A stretch of DNA of 64,000 nt from Hirschia sp. (GTDB lineage: Bacteria; Pseudomonadota; Alphaproteobacteria; Caulobacterales; Hyphomonadaceae), in assembly GCA_002709235.1 (NCBI GenBank), contig PAQI01000031.1, positions 1-64,000 on the forward strand, written 5' to 3'. A model generated the notes under the pieces. That model had not been told where the DNA came from. It did no database searches and was given only the letters and a program-made list of their open reading frames with translations. Positions 53,747 to 63,093 of the stretch are shown one piece after another (the stretch's first letter is position 1; every line of letters starts with the position of its first letter). Both the position numbers and the translations under genes were made by a program.

Positions 53747-55012
53747 TTACACCACAACCATTCTTGCGTGGCGTTTCTTGCCGATGGAGAGGCGGGCGGT
53801 GTTGTCCTTGTCCAGATCGGCGGAGGTGATGGCCGTATCGTCCGAGGTGATGGTCTCGCCATTGAGCTTGGCGGCACCGGCCTTGATATGGCGCTTGACC
53901 TCGCCCTTGGATTTGGCCAGCCCGGAGGCCACGAACGCATCTTGCACATTATAGCCGCCTTCGACCGCGCTGCCGGGGACATCAAAGCTGGGCATGCCTT
54001 CGGCGACAGAGCCTTGTGCGAAGACGGCCTCGGCGGCGGCTTTGGCTTCGGCAGTGGCATCGGCCCCATGCAGCAGGGTGGTTGCGGCGTCGGCCAGGGC
54101 GATCTTGGCGTCATTGATGGCCTTGCCGGTCATGGCCTCGTAACGGGCGATCTCATCCAGTGGCATGTCGGTGAACAGCTTCATGAAGCGGATGACATCG
54201 GCATCTTCTGTATTGCGCCAGAACTGCCAATAGTCATAGGGGCTCTTCATGTCGGCATTCAGCCAGACGGCGCCGCCCACGGTCTTGCCCATCTTGGCAC
54301 CGGATGCGGTGGTAATCAGCGGGGTGGTGAAGCCGAAAGCCTGCACATCCTCGCAACGGCGGCAGAGCTCCGTGCCATTGGTGATATTGCCCCACTGGTC
54401 TGAGCCACCCATTTGCAGGCGGCAGCCATAGCGCCGGTTGAGTTCGAGAAAGTCATAGGCCTGAAGGAGCGCGTAATTGAACTCCAGAAAGGTGTAGGGC
54501 TGCTCATTCTCAAGGCGACGCTTGACCGTTTCCTGTGTGATCATCTTGTTGATCGTGAACAGTTTTCCATATTCGCGCAGGAAATCGATATATTTGATTT
54601 CACTCAGCCAATCATCATTATTGACCATCACCGCATCTGTGGGGCCATCGCCAAAGGTGAGGAATTTCTCAAACACGGATTTGATCGAAGCGATATTCGA
54701 CTGGATCTCTTCCTCGGTGAGGATGGGGCGTGATTTTTCCTTGTCGGTCGGGTCGCCGACCTTGGTGGTGCCCCCGCCCATGAGCACGATCGGCTTGCCG
54801 CCTGCCTGTTGAAGACGGCGCAGCATCATGATCGAGACCATGTGCCCGACATGCAGGCTGTTGGCCGTGGCGTCAAAACCGATATAGGCCACTGGCACGC
54901 CGGATAAGGCATACTCATCCAGACCCTTCTCGTCGGTGATCTGGTAGGCATAGCCGCGCTCGAACAATGTGCGCAGCAGGTCAGATTCCGGTTGGAAGGT
55001 TTCAGTGGTCAC
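53747..55012 (-). CDS. tyrS: Tyrosyl-tRNA synthetase (GTG start)
   Basis: 421 aa. GTG start at 55012 with AAAGGAG upstream (MTTETFQPESDLL). HIGH-type SLHVGHM (about 52-58), KMSKS-type AKMGKTVGG (about 238-246) and a C-terminal S4-like domain (about 355-421). Charges tRNA-Tyr. KMGK replaces KMSK, a variant seen in bacterial TyrRS. Confidence 0.96.
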   Translation of the reverse strand: MTTETFQPESDLLRTLFERGYAYQITDEKGLDEYALSGVPVAYIGFDATANSLHVGHMVSIMMLRRLQQAGGKPIVLMGGGTTKVGDPTDKEKSRPILTEEEIQSNIASIKSVFEKFLTFGDGPTDAVMVNNDDWLSEIKYIDFLREYGKLFTINKMITQETVKRRLENEQPYTFLEFNYALLQAYDFLELNRRYGCRLQMGGSDQWGNITNGTELCRRCEDVQAFGFTTPLITTASGAKMGKTVGGAVWLNADMKSPYDYWQFWRNTEDADVIRFMKLFTDMPLDEIARYEAMTGKAINDAKIALADAATTLLHGADATAEAKAAAEAVFAQGSVAEGMPSFDVPGSAVEGGYNVQDAFVASGLAKSKGEVKRHIKAGAAKLNGETITSDDTAITSADLDKDNTARLSIGKKRHARMVVV

Positions 55013-55255
55013 GGGATGGCTCCTTTGGACGAGACCAGAACGGTCGGGTGTTTATTGTCCGGAGGCGCGTGATTTGTCGAGACTTTCGCCGCCGGAAACT
55101 GGGCGACGAACAGCTTTGCCGCACCCGTCAGATAGCGGGGCGATAATATGTGCAGGTTGAGGCGATGCGGTTCGACATGAGCGCGGAGATAGCGGATGCG
55201 GGCAGAGCCGTCAATCGGGCTGCCCGTCTGGACGCGATGTGGATTTGGTGGCGTG

Positions 55256-55277
55256 GGCTCCAGTTTTCACTGGAGCC
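55256..55277 (+). repeat. Degenerate REP hairpin
   Basis: GGCTCCAGTTTTCACTGGAGCC, a variant of the CCCCAGTTTTCACTGGGG hairpin with compensating changes in the stem. The rest of the 290-bp gap between tyrS and the VOC gene shows no gene. Confidence 0.75.
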
Positions 55278-55302
55278 GCCGGTCGAATGGTATGCAGGAC
55301 GT

Positions 55303-55680
55303 CTATTTGTCAGGGCCGCCGGGCTTGAGGGCGCAGAGCTTGTTGCCGTCCGGGTCCTTGAGATAGGCGAGATAGTAGAGGCCATCGCGGTCGCCGGGAG
55401 GGTCTTCGCAAGTGGTGCCGCCATTGGCGATACCTGCGGCGTGCCAGGCATCTGCCTGCGCGGTGGTCTTGCAGAGAAAACCGATTGTGCCGCCATTGGC
55501 AGGGGTTGCGGGCTCTCCATTGATCGGCTGGGAAACGGAGAATGTGCCGGTCTCCGTGCGCCAGAAGATGCGGTGGCGATCAACTACGCCGGGGGGAACA
55601 TCAAGCGTGGCAAGAAGCGCATCATAGAAGCTCTTGGCGCGCTCAAGGTCGTTCGTGCCGATCATGATGTGTGAAAACAT
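55303..55680 (-). CDS. VOC-superfamily (glyoxalase-like) protein
   Basis: 125 aa, single VOC domain: MFSHIMIGTNDLERAKSFYDALL at the start and YLAYLKDPDGNKLCAL near the end. Metal ligands plausibly His4 and a late Glu or Asp, but the usual E in DPDGN-x-xE is absent (KDPDGNKLCAL). Substrate unknown. Isolated between repeats. Confidence 0.85.
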   Translation of the reverse strand: MFSHIMIGTNDLERAKSFYDALLATLDVPPGVVDRHRIFWRTETGTFSVSQPINGEPATPANGGTIGFLCKTTAQADAWHAAGIANGGTTCEDPPGDRDGLYYLAYLKDPDGNKLCALKPGGPDK

Positions 55681-55769
55681 ATGGGGGTCCTCCTGGCTGT
55701 TGATGGATCAGATGCCGGGACATTTGCAGATGTTGCAGGGGATGGGAAGTGGTTTAGGGCAAGTTGATA

Positions 55770-55970
55770 GATGCCTCGCCCTTCGAGACGCGGGGCAGGC
55801 CCGCTCCTCAGGGTGAGGCTTGTCTGCCAGCCCTTATAGTGGGGGATGTATCAGAGTCATCCTCGACGCGCAGCGTCTGGGGATCCAGCCATGAAAGATG
55901 TGAGCACTGCGATGGTTGAAGGGGCGGGAGATGGATCCTCAGACGGGCTATGCCCGTCGAGGATGACCGG
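55770..55970 (+). repeat. REP-like repeats between the VOC and DUF1343 genes
   Basis: 55770-55818 (CTCGCCCTTCGAGACG … CTCCTCAGGGTGAGG) belongs to the family near fghA. 55855-55970 contains TCATCCTCGACGC and GTCGAGGATGAC arms. No gene in 55681-56002. Confidence 0.75.
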
Positions 55971-56002
55971 GCGTGAGGAATGTGAGGGTGGTGCTCAAGC
56001 GT

Positions 56003-57205
56003 TCAGTTGTGATTATTGGTCGCCTTTACCCAATCCCCCTCATCCGCCGCAGCCAACACTTCCAGATCCCCCGGCTCCGCGCCCGCATCATCGACCCATT
56101 CGCGCAGCAGCGGGGAGCCGTTGATCACGTCGATGGCGAGGACGTCATCGGTGTATTCATATTTGAAATCCTTGCCACGCCATAACGCATAGTCTGGATA
56201 GAGGGTGCGGATGGCCTTGAAGCCGAGGGCTTGCACGCGCCAGGGTTTGAAGGCGGCGTGATCATAGTAAGGGCCTTCGGTATGGATCTGGATGCCATTG
56301 CAGAGTTGTCCGGCATATTTGTGGAATGTGGGTTCAAACCAGATGTCGCGCAGGCGGCACCCTTCCAGCCATTGCGGTGCCAGTTCGTGCATTTTTGCGA
56401 TGACAGCGCGCGCGTCGATATCCGGGGCGCCGAAGAGTTCCAGCGGGCGGGTGGTGCCGCGGCCTTCCGACAGTGTGGCCCCCTCGACCATGACCGTGCC
56501 TGCATAGGCGCGGGCCATTGAAAGATTTGGAGCATTGGGGCTGGGATTGACCCAGTCGCGCGCACCAAGGGGCCAGCCATAGCCGGGGGCGGCGTGTGGG
56601 TCCCAGCCTTCCATATCAATGACGTGATAGTCCACATCGAGCTTGTAGTGAGCAATGAACCAGTGGCCGAGCTCACCCAGTGTCAGGCCGTGGCGCATGG
56701 GCATGGGACCGGCCCCGACAAAGCTTTCCCAGCCGGGGCGCAGTGTGAGGCCCTCGACCGGGCGTCCTGCCGGGTTGGGGCGGTCCAGCACCCAGACGGA
56801 TTTGCCGTGCTCGGCGGCGGCTTCGAGCATGTAGAGCAGGGTGGTAACGAAGGTGTAGATCCGGCAGCCCAGATCCTGAAGGTCAAAGAGAACGGTGTCG
56901 AAGGTCGACATCATCTGGCCGGAAGGACGTCGCACATCGCCATAGAGCGAGAAGACCGGAATGCCGTGAAGCGGATCACTATAGTCCGGGCTTTCGACCA
57001 TGTTGTCCTGCTTGTCGCCGCGCATGCCGTGCTGTGGTCCGAAGGCGGCGGAGAGACGGATATCGTCAAGCTGGGCGAGGGCGTCGAGCGAGTGGGTGAG
57101 GTTGGCGGTGACGGAGGCCGGATGCGCCACAAGGGCAACGCGCTTGCCGTGAAGGGGTTTGCGCAGATCTGCGTTTTCGATCAGGCGATCAATACCGAAT
57201 TTCAT
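56003..57205 (-). CDS. DUF1343 protein, NamZ-like exo-beta-N-acetylmuramidase
   Basis: 400 aa, full DUF1343 length. Motifs include LVAHPASVT near residue 26, FGPQHGMRGDKQDNM (about 55-69), FDLQDLGCRIYTFVTT (about 109-124) and DRPNP. Characterised relatives (B. subtilis NamZ) remove terminal MurNAc during peptidoglycan recycling. No signal peptide here, so a cytoplasmic site is likely. Its start overlaps the stop of the next gene upstream by four bases. Confidence 0.88.
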   Translation of the reverse strand: MKFGIDRLIENADLRKPLHGKRVALVAHPASVTANLTHSLDALAQLDDIRLSAAFGPQHGMRGDKQDNMVESPDYSDPLHGIPVFSLYGDVRRPSGQMMSTFDTVLFDLQDLGCRIYTFVTTLLYMLEAAAEHGKSVWVLDRPNPAGRPVEGLTLRPGWESFVGAGPMPMRHGLTLGELGHWFIAHYKLDVDYHVIDMEGWDPHAAPGYGWPLGARDWVNPSPNAPNLSMARAYAGTVMVEGATLSEGRGTTRPLELFGAPDIDARAVIAKMHELAPQWLEGCRLRDIWFEPTFHKYAGQLCNGIQIHTEGPYYDHAAFKPWRVQALGFKAIRTLYPDYALWRGKDFKYEYTDDVLAIDVINGSPLLREWVDDAGAEPGDLEVLAAADEGDWVKATNNHN

Positions 57206-57756
57206 GAGACCTCCGCTGGTGCGAGTATATGTGCAAAGCCTGCATCATGGTGAAAGTCAGGCTTGCCGGGGGGATGCGCAAGCGCCCAGTAGGATATTGC
57301 ACCGTCCTGCGTTTGCACGACCGCGCTCACACCGCAGCGCAGGGGCGAAGATGGGGGCAGGTCGGGGGGAGTTTCCACATATGCGGTGAGCGACAAGGCG
57401 GCTGGTTGTGTGGCAACGCGCAATTTGGGGGCAGGGATATCGGCTGGGGCCATGCCCTTGCGGTATTGGCTGAACTGATAAGCCGCCCAATTGCCCATGG
57501 GGGACAGGTTGAGTTCGAGATATTGGCTGGCATCAGCCGGGCCGACAAAGGCTTCCAGACAGGTGGTGCGCCAGAGCTCATCTGCACGGTCTGCGGTGCT
57601 GGCCGTGCCCGTGGCGGGCAGGCCCTTCACATCAGACAGGTCGCCATAGAGGGTGAAGCACAGGACCAGCGAGCGCTGGAGGCGTGAGACATCCACCTCG
57701 ATGCGGTCGACAGCGCGGCAGGGCGTTGATGGGTGAGGGGTGAGTTCCAGCGTCAT
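57202..57756 (-). CDS. DOMON-like domain protein
   Basis: 184 aa. Beta-rich with RADELWRTTCLEAFVGP (about 77-93) and YLELNLSPMGNWAAYQFSQYR, the hallmark of the DOMON-like bacterial family often placed next to DUF1343. No catalytic motif visible. Translationally coupled (4-bp overlap) to the DUF1343 gene, so a shared role in cell-wall sugar recovery is plausible but unproven. Confidence 0.8.
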   Translation of the reverse strand: MTLELTPHPSTPCRAVDRIEVDVSRLQRSLVLCFTLYGDLSDVKGLPATGTASTADRADELWRTTCLEAFVGPADASQYLELNLSPMGNWAAYQFSQYRKGMAPADIPAPKLRVATQPAALSLTAYVETPPDLPPSSPLRCGVSAVVQTQDGAISYWALAHPPGKPDFHHDAGFAHILAPAEVS

Positions 57757-57798
57757 TGTGCCAGCCTATACCGACTCGCCCATCATCGCCCGTGCGAA

Positions 57799-58461
57799 TT
57801 ATTCGGATTTTGCAGCTTCGACTTCAGCATAGCGGCGATCCAGATATTCTGACGCCAGCGCTTCCATCTTGTCGAGGCGGTCCTGGTAGAAGTGGTTGGC
57901 ACCTTCAACTGTGCTGCGTTCGATGACTTCGCCCTTCTGGACGCGGACCTTGGCCAGGGAGCGTTCGATGTCGGACGGGCCGACCACAGCGTCGCGGTCA
58001 CCGGAAATGATGATGCCGGATGCCGGGCAGGGTGCCAGGAAGGACAGGTCGTAGTGATTGGCGGGCGGGGAAACGGCAATGAAGCCGGAAATTTCCGGGC
58101 GGCGCATCAGAAGCTGGAGACAGATAAAGGCACCAAAGGAATAGCCAGCGACCCAGCACTGGCGCGAGCCTTCATTCATGTTTTCCAGATAGTCGAGCAC
58201 ATAGGCGGCGTCTGACAGCTCACCCGGGCCGGAATCGAATTGTCCCTGCGAGCGACCAACGCCACGGAAATTGTAGCGCAGCGTGGCAAATCCGCGAGCG
58301 GCAAACATTTCATACAGAGTGATGACGACGGGGTCCTGCATGGTGCCGCCAGCGCGGGGATGGTGATGGAGGATCAGGGCAACCGGGGCGCCGGGTTCGG
58401 TGCCTTCCTCGTAGCGCGCTTCGATGCGACCGGTCGGTCCTGGGATAATGATTTCGGGCAT
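57799..58461 (-). CDS. Alpha/beta hydrolase (dienelactone-hydrolase-like)
   Basis: 220 aa. LILHHHPRAGGTMQDPVV near 29, YNFRGVGRSQG (about 63-73), nucleophile elbow AGYSFGAF (about 105-112), acid Asp in SGDRDAVV and His in EGANHFYQ. Belongs to a widely conserved alphaproteobacterial hydrolase family without a known substrate. Divergent from the Rrf2 regulator. Confidence 0.85.
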   Translation of the reverse strand: MPEIIIPGPTGRIEARYEEGTEPGAPVALILHHHPRAGGTMQDPVVITLYEMFAARGFATLRYNFRGVGRSQGQFDSGPGELSDAAYVLDYLENMNEGSRQCWVAGYSFGAFICLQLLMRRPEISGFIAVSPPANHYDLSFLAPCPASGIIISGDRDAVVGPSDIERSLAKVRVQKGEVIERSTVEGANHFYQDRLDKMEALASEYLDRRYAEVEAAKSE

Positions 58462-58605
58462 TAGATGATCCTCAAATCGGGCGGGATACGTTGAAACTGA
58501 TCAGGAGCCAACGGGCCTAGCGTAAAGCGCCTTGTGATTTCAAGTTGTTTATTCCGCAGATATAGGTGCAGTGCTGTAACATTGTAATGGAAAAGGCGCG
58601 TTGAA

Positions 58606-58630
58606 ATACTTGACTGAACTGCAGGGTTAT
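58606..58630 (+). promoter_or_regulatory. IscR-like operator before the SUF operon
   Basis: ATACTTGACTGAACT followed by GCAGGGTTAT is a 25-bp element. Its left half ATAnnnGACT fits the type 1 IscR consensus and its right end keeps TAT at the right spacing, though the AGTC half is degenerate. It overlaps a TTGACT -35-like box 50 bp upstream of the Rrf2 gene, consistent with autoregulation. Confidence 0.5.
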
Positions 58631-58663
58631 CTAGGTCTATAGGCCGATTGAGGAGATCATTGG

Positions 58664-59107
58664 ATGAAACTGGGTTCGCGTGGGCGCTATGCCGTGATGG
58701 CATTGGTCGATCTGGCAACGCATGGTGATGAGGGGCCTGTCTCTCTGGCCGACATTGCGGATCGACAGAACATATCCCTGTCCTATCTGGAGCAGCTGTT
58801 TGCCAAATTGCGCAAGGCTGAACTGGTGGAAAGCGTGCGTGGTCCGGGTGGTGGGTATCTGCTGACCAAGGGCGCGGACAACACATCTGTCTCCGAGATC
58901 ATTGTCGCGGTGGATGAACCGATCCAGACCACACGATGCGGCGAGATGGGCGGCAAGCCATGTACGGGCCGGCTTGAAAGATGCGCGACGCACTGGCTGT
59001 GGCGGGAGCTGCGCCTGCACATTGTGGATTTCCTGTCCGGTGTTTCCATCACGGATGTCCTGAATGATCGTGTAAAGGGCATTTCCGGCGTTCTTGAAGA
59101 CGTCTGA
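58664..59107 (+). CDS. iscR: Rrf2-family iron-sulfur regulator, IscR-like
   Basis: 147 aa, MKLGSRGRYAVMALVDLA start with AGGAGA upstream. Winged HTH (about 1-60) with ISLSYLEQLFAKLRKAELV, then three cysteines in RCGEMGGKPCTGRLERCATHW (about 92-112), the [2Fe-2S] ligand pattern of IscR. It should sense cluster status and control the downstream sulfur-mobilising genes. Confidence 0.93.
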   Translation: MKLGSRGRYAVMALVDLATHGDEGPVSLADIADRQNISLSYLEQLFAKLRKAELVESVRGPGGGYLLTKGADNTSVSEIIVAVDEPIQTTRCGEMGGKPCTGRLERCATHWLWRELRLHIVDFLSGVSITDVLNDRVKGISGVLEDV

Positions 59108-59138
59108 GCCCGACTGACAATTTCTGACCTGGAAGACC

Positions 59139-60302
59139 ATGTTCAAATCTGCTGCCTCTTCAACGGTTTATGCCGACTACAACGCCACCGCACCGCTTCG
59201 TAAAGAAGCGCGTGAGGCGATGTTGGTTGCCATGGAGATCGGCGCGAATGCGTCATCCGTGCATGGTGCGGGGCGCAAGGCGAAGGCGGTGATCGAGCGT
59301 GGACGCGATCAGGTGGCGATGGCAATCGGGGCCTGCCGGGACGATCTGTTCTTCACCAGCGGGGGAACGGAAGCCAATTTCAGCGTGCTCAAGGGAGCCT
59401 GCGCGGCTGATCCGTCGCTGCGGCTGATTGTGAGTGCGATCGAGCATGACGCGGTGCTGGCGCAGTTTCCCGATGCTGAGCGCGCGCCGGTGACGGCGGA
59501 TGGCGTGATCGATCTGGATTGGCTGCGCCACCGGATGGCTGAGTGGATCTCGGAAGATGGACGCCCGTTCCTGTCCTTGATGTTTGCCAATAACGAGACC
59601 GGCGTGATCCAGCCCGTCGCTGACGCTGCGCGGCTGGTGCATGATGCGGGGGGGCTGATCCATAGCGATGCGGTGCAGGGGCTGGGCAAGGTGCAGCTTT
59701 CCGTTGTCGATCTTGAGGTGGATTATCTGACGCTTTCGGCGCACAAGATTGGCGGACCGCAAGGCGTGGGCGCTGTATTTCTGGCGGCGGGTGCGCCCTA
59801 TATTTGCCAGATCACGGGCGGCGGGCAGGAAATGGGTCGGCGGGCCGGGACAGAGAATGTTGCGGGGATTGCGGGTTTTGGCGCGGCGTGTGATGCCGCT
59901 GTCAGCGATCTTGATGGATTCGCTAAACTGGCACAATTGCGGGAAAAACTCGAAAACAGGCTGAAAACCGAGGGCGGCGTCACCATTATTGGAGAGAGGG
60001 TGGCGCGTATTGCCAATACGACCTGCCTGGCCAAATCAGGCTTTCGATCTGAAACGCAGGTCATGGCCATGGATCTTGCCGGGGTTGCTGTTTCGTCCGG
60101 ATCGGCATGTTCATCCGGAAAAGTACGACGCTCACATGTGCTGAGCGCAATGAATATTTCGCCAGAGCTGGCAGATGGGGCATTGAGGATCAGCTTTGGC
60201 TGGCAATCGACGCCTGATGATCATGAGAGGGTGGCTGACGCCTGGCTTGCTGCTGCAATGCGTGCGGGTCAGTTGAGCACCCCGAAGAAGGAGACTGCCT
60301 GA
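59139..60302 (+). CDS. Cysteine desulfurase (NifS/IscS group)
   Basis: 387 aa. PLP lysine in [12 protein letters not shown] (about 202-213), catalytic Cys in [17 protein letters not shown] (about 312-328), [11 protein letters not shown] for PLP binding. The extended SSGSACSSG loop is IscS/NifS-like rather than SufS-like. It abstracts sulfur from cysteine for SUF assembly. Its stop overlaps the sufB start (TGATGG). Confidence 0.94.
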   Translation: MFKSAASSTVYADYNATAPLRKEAREAMLVAMEIGANASSVHGAGRKAKAVIERGRDQVAMAIGACRDDLFFTSGGTEANFSVLKGACAADPSLRLIVSAIEHDAVLAQFPDAERAPVTADGVIDLDWLRHRMAEWISEDGRPFLSLMFANNETGVIQPVADAARLVHDAGGLIHSDAVQGLGKVQLSVVDLEVDYLTLSAHKIGGPQGVGAVFLAAGAPYICQITGGGQEMGRRAGTENVAGIAGFGAACDAAVSDLDGFAKLAQLREKLENRLKTEGGVTIIGERVARIANTTCLAKSGFRSETQVMAMDLAGVAVSSGSACSSGKVRRSHVLSAMNISPELADGALRISFGWQSTPDDHERVADAWLAAAMRAGQLSTPKKETA

Positions 60303-61834
60303 TGGCTGATGATGCAAAGGTCAAGCAAGGTGTGGACGAGGCGACTGTTGCTGCCGCCCGCGCACTTGAATCTGACAAATATGACGCCGGTTTCGAGACC
60401 GAGATCGAGCAGGAATTTGCGCCCAAGGGTCTGTCCGAGGACACGGTTCGGTTCATTTCCGACAAGAAGGGCGAGCCTGAATGGTTGCTGGAGTGGCGCC
60501 TTGCCGCCTATCGCAAATGGCTGACCATGCAGGAGCCGACCTGGGCGATGGTGGACTATCCCACCATCGACTATCAGGACGCCTATTATTACGCTGCTCC
60601 CAAGGGTGAGGCGAAATATGAATCGCTTGATGACGTGCCGCCGGAGATTCTGGAAACCTACAAGAAACTGGGCATTCCTCTGAGGGAAGCCGAAGTGTTG
60701 CTGGGCGTTGAAGGCGCAGCGGAGACGGCGGCGGAAGTGCGCGAGAGCGACAGCCCGCGTATTGCTGTGGATGCAGTGTTTGACTCTGTATCGGTGGCGA
60801 CAACATTCCAGAAAGAGCTCAAACAGGCTGGCGTGATCTTCATGTCGATCTCCGAAGCCGTGCATGAGCACCCCGAGCTGGTGAAGAAATATCTGGGGTC
60901 TGTCGTGCCTCAATCTGACAATTTCTTTGCCACGCTGAATTGTGCGGTGTTTTCCGATGGGACCTTTGTCTACATCCCGCCGGGCGTGCGCTGCCCGATG
61001 GAATTGTCGACCTATTTTCGCATGAACGCCAAGGGCACAGGCCAGTTCGAGCGCACGCTGATCATTGCCGACAAGGGCTCTTACGTCTCCTATCTTGAAG
61101 GCTGTACCGCACCCATGCGTGACGAGAACCAGCTGCACGCGGCGGTGGTCGAGCTGGTCGCGCTGGAGGATGCGGAGATCAAATATTCCACCGTCCAGAA
61201 CTGGTGGCCGGGCGATGCCGAGGGCAAGGGCGGGGTCTACAATTTCGTGACCAAGCGCGGTGATTGCCGGGAACGTGGTGCCAAGATTTCATGGACGCAG
61301 GTGGAGACTGGCTCTGCGGTGACGTGGAAATACCCGTCCTGTATTTTGCGTGGTGATGACACGGTGGGTGAGTTCTATTCCATCGCCGTGACCAATGGAA
61401 AACAACAGGCTGATACTGGCACCAAGATGATCCATCTGGGCAAGAACACCAAGAGCCGGATCATTTCCAAGGGTGTGTCTGCGGGCAAGTCGAACCAGAC
61501 ATATCGCGGGCTGGTATCTGTGGGTGCCAAGGCGAAGGGCTCGCGCAATTTCACCCAGTGCGACAGCCTGCTGATCGGTCAGACCTGCGGCGCGCATACC
61601 GTGCCCTATATCGAGAACAAGCGAGCGGATGCGCAGCTGGAGCATGAAGCGACGACGACCAAGCTGTCCGATGATCAGCTGTTCTATTGCCGCCAGCGTG
61701 GGCTGGGTGAAGAGGCGGCCGTGGCGCTATTGGTCAATGGCTTTGTGCGTGACGTGATCCAGAAGCTGCCAATGGAATTTGCCGTGGAAGCGCAGAAACT
61801 TCTGGAAGTCAGCCTGGAGGGCAGTGTGGGCTAA
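60302..61834 (+). CDS. sufB: Fe-S scaffold protein SufB
   Basis: 510 aa, somewhat longer than E. coli Suf[20 protein letters not shown] (about 222-240), [18 protein letters not shown] (about 389-406) and [19 protein letters not shown] are diagnostic. N-terminal 30 residues are an extension. Forms SufBCD with genes downstream. Confidence 0.96.
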   Translation: MADDAKVKQGVDEATVAAARALESDKYDAGFETEIEQEFAPKGLSEDTVRFISDKKGEPEWLLEWRLAAYRKWLTMQEPTWAMVDYPTIDYQDAYYYAAPKGEAKYESLDDVPPEILETYKKLGIPLREAEVLLGVEGAAETAAEVRESDSPRIAVDAVFDSVSVATTFQKELKQAGVIFMSISEAVHEHPELVKKYLGSVVPQSDNFFATLNCAVFSDGTFVYIPPGVRCPMELSTYFRMNAKGTGQFERTLIIADKGSYVSYLEGCTAPMRDENQLHAAVVELVALEDAEIKYSTVQNWWPGDAEGKGGVYNFVTKRGDCRERGAKISWTQVETGSAVTWKYPSCILRGDDTVGEFYSIAVTNGKQQADTGTKMIHLGKNTKSRIISKGVSAGKSNQTYRGLVSVGAKAKGSRNFTQCDSLLIGQTCGAHTVPYIENKRADAQLEHEATTTKLSDDQLFYCRQRGLGEEAAVALLVNGFVRDVIQKLPMEFAVEAQKLLEVSLEGSVG

Positions 61835-61867
61835 CGCTCATGGAAATCTGATCGATGAGGGGATAAG

Positions 61868-62332
61868 ATGAAAAAGTTGATTGCTGCCCTGGGGCTTAGC
61901 GTCTTTTGTGCGTCATGTGCGGTGACAGTTATTCACGATGAAGGGATCAATCGCTTCACGCCAGACAGTCCGGACGCAACCAAGCCGATCTATGCGAACA
62001 TGGTTCGCCATGATGACACGCTCTATCTGGCTGGTACGCTGGGGTTCAAGCCGGACACGCGTGAACTCGGTGATGGTATTGAAGAGCAGACGGCGCTGGC
62101 GATTGATGGCGTGGAAGCGACATTGGCGCGGGCCGGAGCGAGCCTGGCGGATGTGGTTCAATGCACGGTCTATCTGGCTGATATTGCCGATTATGGCGCG
62201 ATGAATGGCGTCTACAAGCCGCGGTTTGAAGACAATCCACCGGCGCGCACGGCACTGGCTGTGGCTGGACTGCCGCTTGGGGCCGAGATCGAGATTGCCT
62301 GCATCGCCGCTGCGCCTGACACTGACGATTAA
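61868..62332 (+). CDS. RidA/YjgF-family lipoprotein
   Basis: 154 aa. A lipoprotein signal MKKLIAALGLSVFCASC (Cys17) precedes a complete RidA-like domain: YANMVRHDDTLYLAGTLGF, then EEQTALAIDGVEATLARAGASLADVVQCTVYLADIADYGAMNGVY (about 75-118), and RTALAVAGLPLGAEIEI. The Arg that binds imines in RidA is present in PARTALAVAGLP. Normally cytoplasmic, so a lipidated, exported version in a suf operon is odd. Spacing of 33 bp after sufB with a GAGGGG site. Confidence 0.88.
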   Translation: MKKLIAALGLSVFCASCAVTVIHDEGINRFTPDSPDATKPIYANMVRHDDTLYLAGTLGFKPDTRELGDGIEEQTALAIDGVEATLARAGASLADVVQCTVYLADIADYGAMNGVYKPRFEDNPPARTALAVAGLPLGAEIEIACIAAAPDTDD

Positions 62333-62352
62333 AGCCTAGACCAAGATTCGTG

Positions 62353-63009
62353 ATGACCGATTATTCCGACATTCGCACGCAGGCTGCACGAAAGGGGCTG
62401 TTTGAAACGCCGATCGCGCAATGCAGGCTTCAAAATGCCGATGGCTTCATGGCCGATATCCGAAAGTTGATATTGGACAAGCAGGCTGAAGACCCTGAAG
62501 GCGTGGGGCGGTCGAATGTCGGGGGGTGGCATTCGGATGTCGATATGTTGCATTGGGGCGGTGCGGCAGCGCAGAAGCTGGCAGACACGGTGATTGCTGT
62601 TGCCCGGCGCATGTCGGCCTTTCCCGGCGGTAGCCATGACGACTATCACTGGCTCTGTCAGATGTGGGCGAATGTGTCGGGGGCTGGCGCGTCCAATCAC
62701 CTGCACATGCATCCGGGCAATCTGTGGTCGGGTGCGTTATATGTGGATATGGGCGGTGCCGAGGCGAACCCGGAGCTGGGTGGTGCGTTTTATTTCGAAG
62801 ACCCGCGCTATCCGCTGGTGAACATGCACAATACGCGTTTTCGATTCGCCAATGCCGATGGCACGCCCATGCAGGTGATGCCGGAAGTGCGGCCCGCAGC
62901 CGGGGATATCCTGATGTTTCCGGCCTGGCTGCGTCATGGCGTGAAGCCCTATCACGGTGATGGGGTGCGAATATCCGTCGCGTTCAACATTGACGCGGTT
63001 TTAAAATAA
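62353..63009 (+). CDS. 2OG-Fe(II) oxygenase-like protein
   Basis: 218 aa from the ATG at 62353; a GTG just upstream is possible. It resembles the family of small putative 2-oxoglutarate/Fe(II) oxygenases with two conserved histidine regions: SNHLHMHPGNLWSGALYVD (about 115-133) and RHGVKPYHGDGVRISVAFNI (about 194-213). Double-stranded beta-helix fold expected. Substrate unknown. Iron use could explain its place within an iron-sulfur operon. Confidence 0.8.
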   Translation: MTDYSDIRTQAARKGLFETPIAQCRLQNADGFMADIRKLILDKQAEDPEGVGRSNVGGWHSDVDMLHWGGAAAQKLADTVIAVARRMSAFPGGSHDDYHWLCQMWANVSGAGASNHLHMHPGNLWSGALYVDMGGAEANPELGGAFYFEDPRYPLVNMHNTRFRFANADGTPMQVMPEVRPAAGDILMFPAWLRHGVKPYHGDGVRISVAFNIDAVLK

Positions 63010-63093
63010 CATACTAACCCTGTCGGGTATTGTTTGCGGCGATCTTCTGCCCAGATAAGACCCACTGACACTTTGGAATGGAGAGATGTATCC

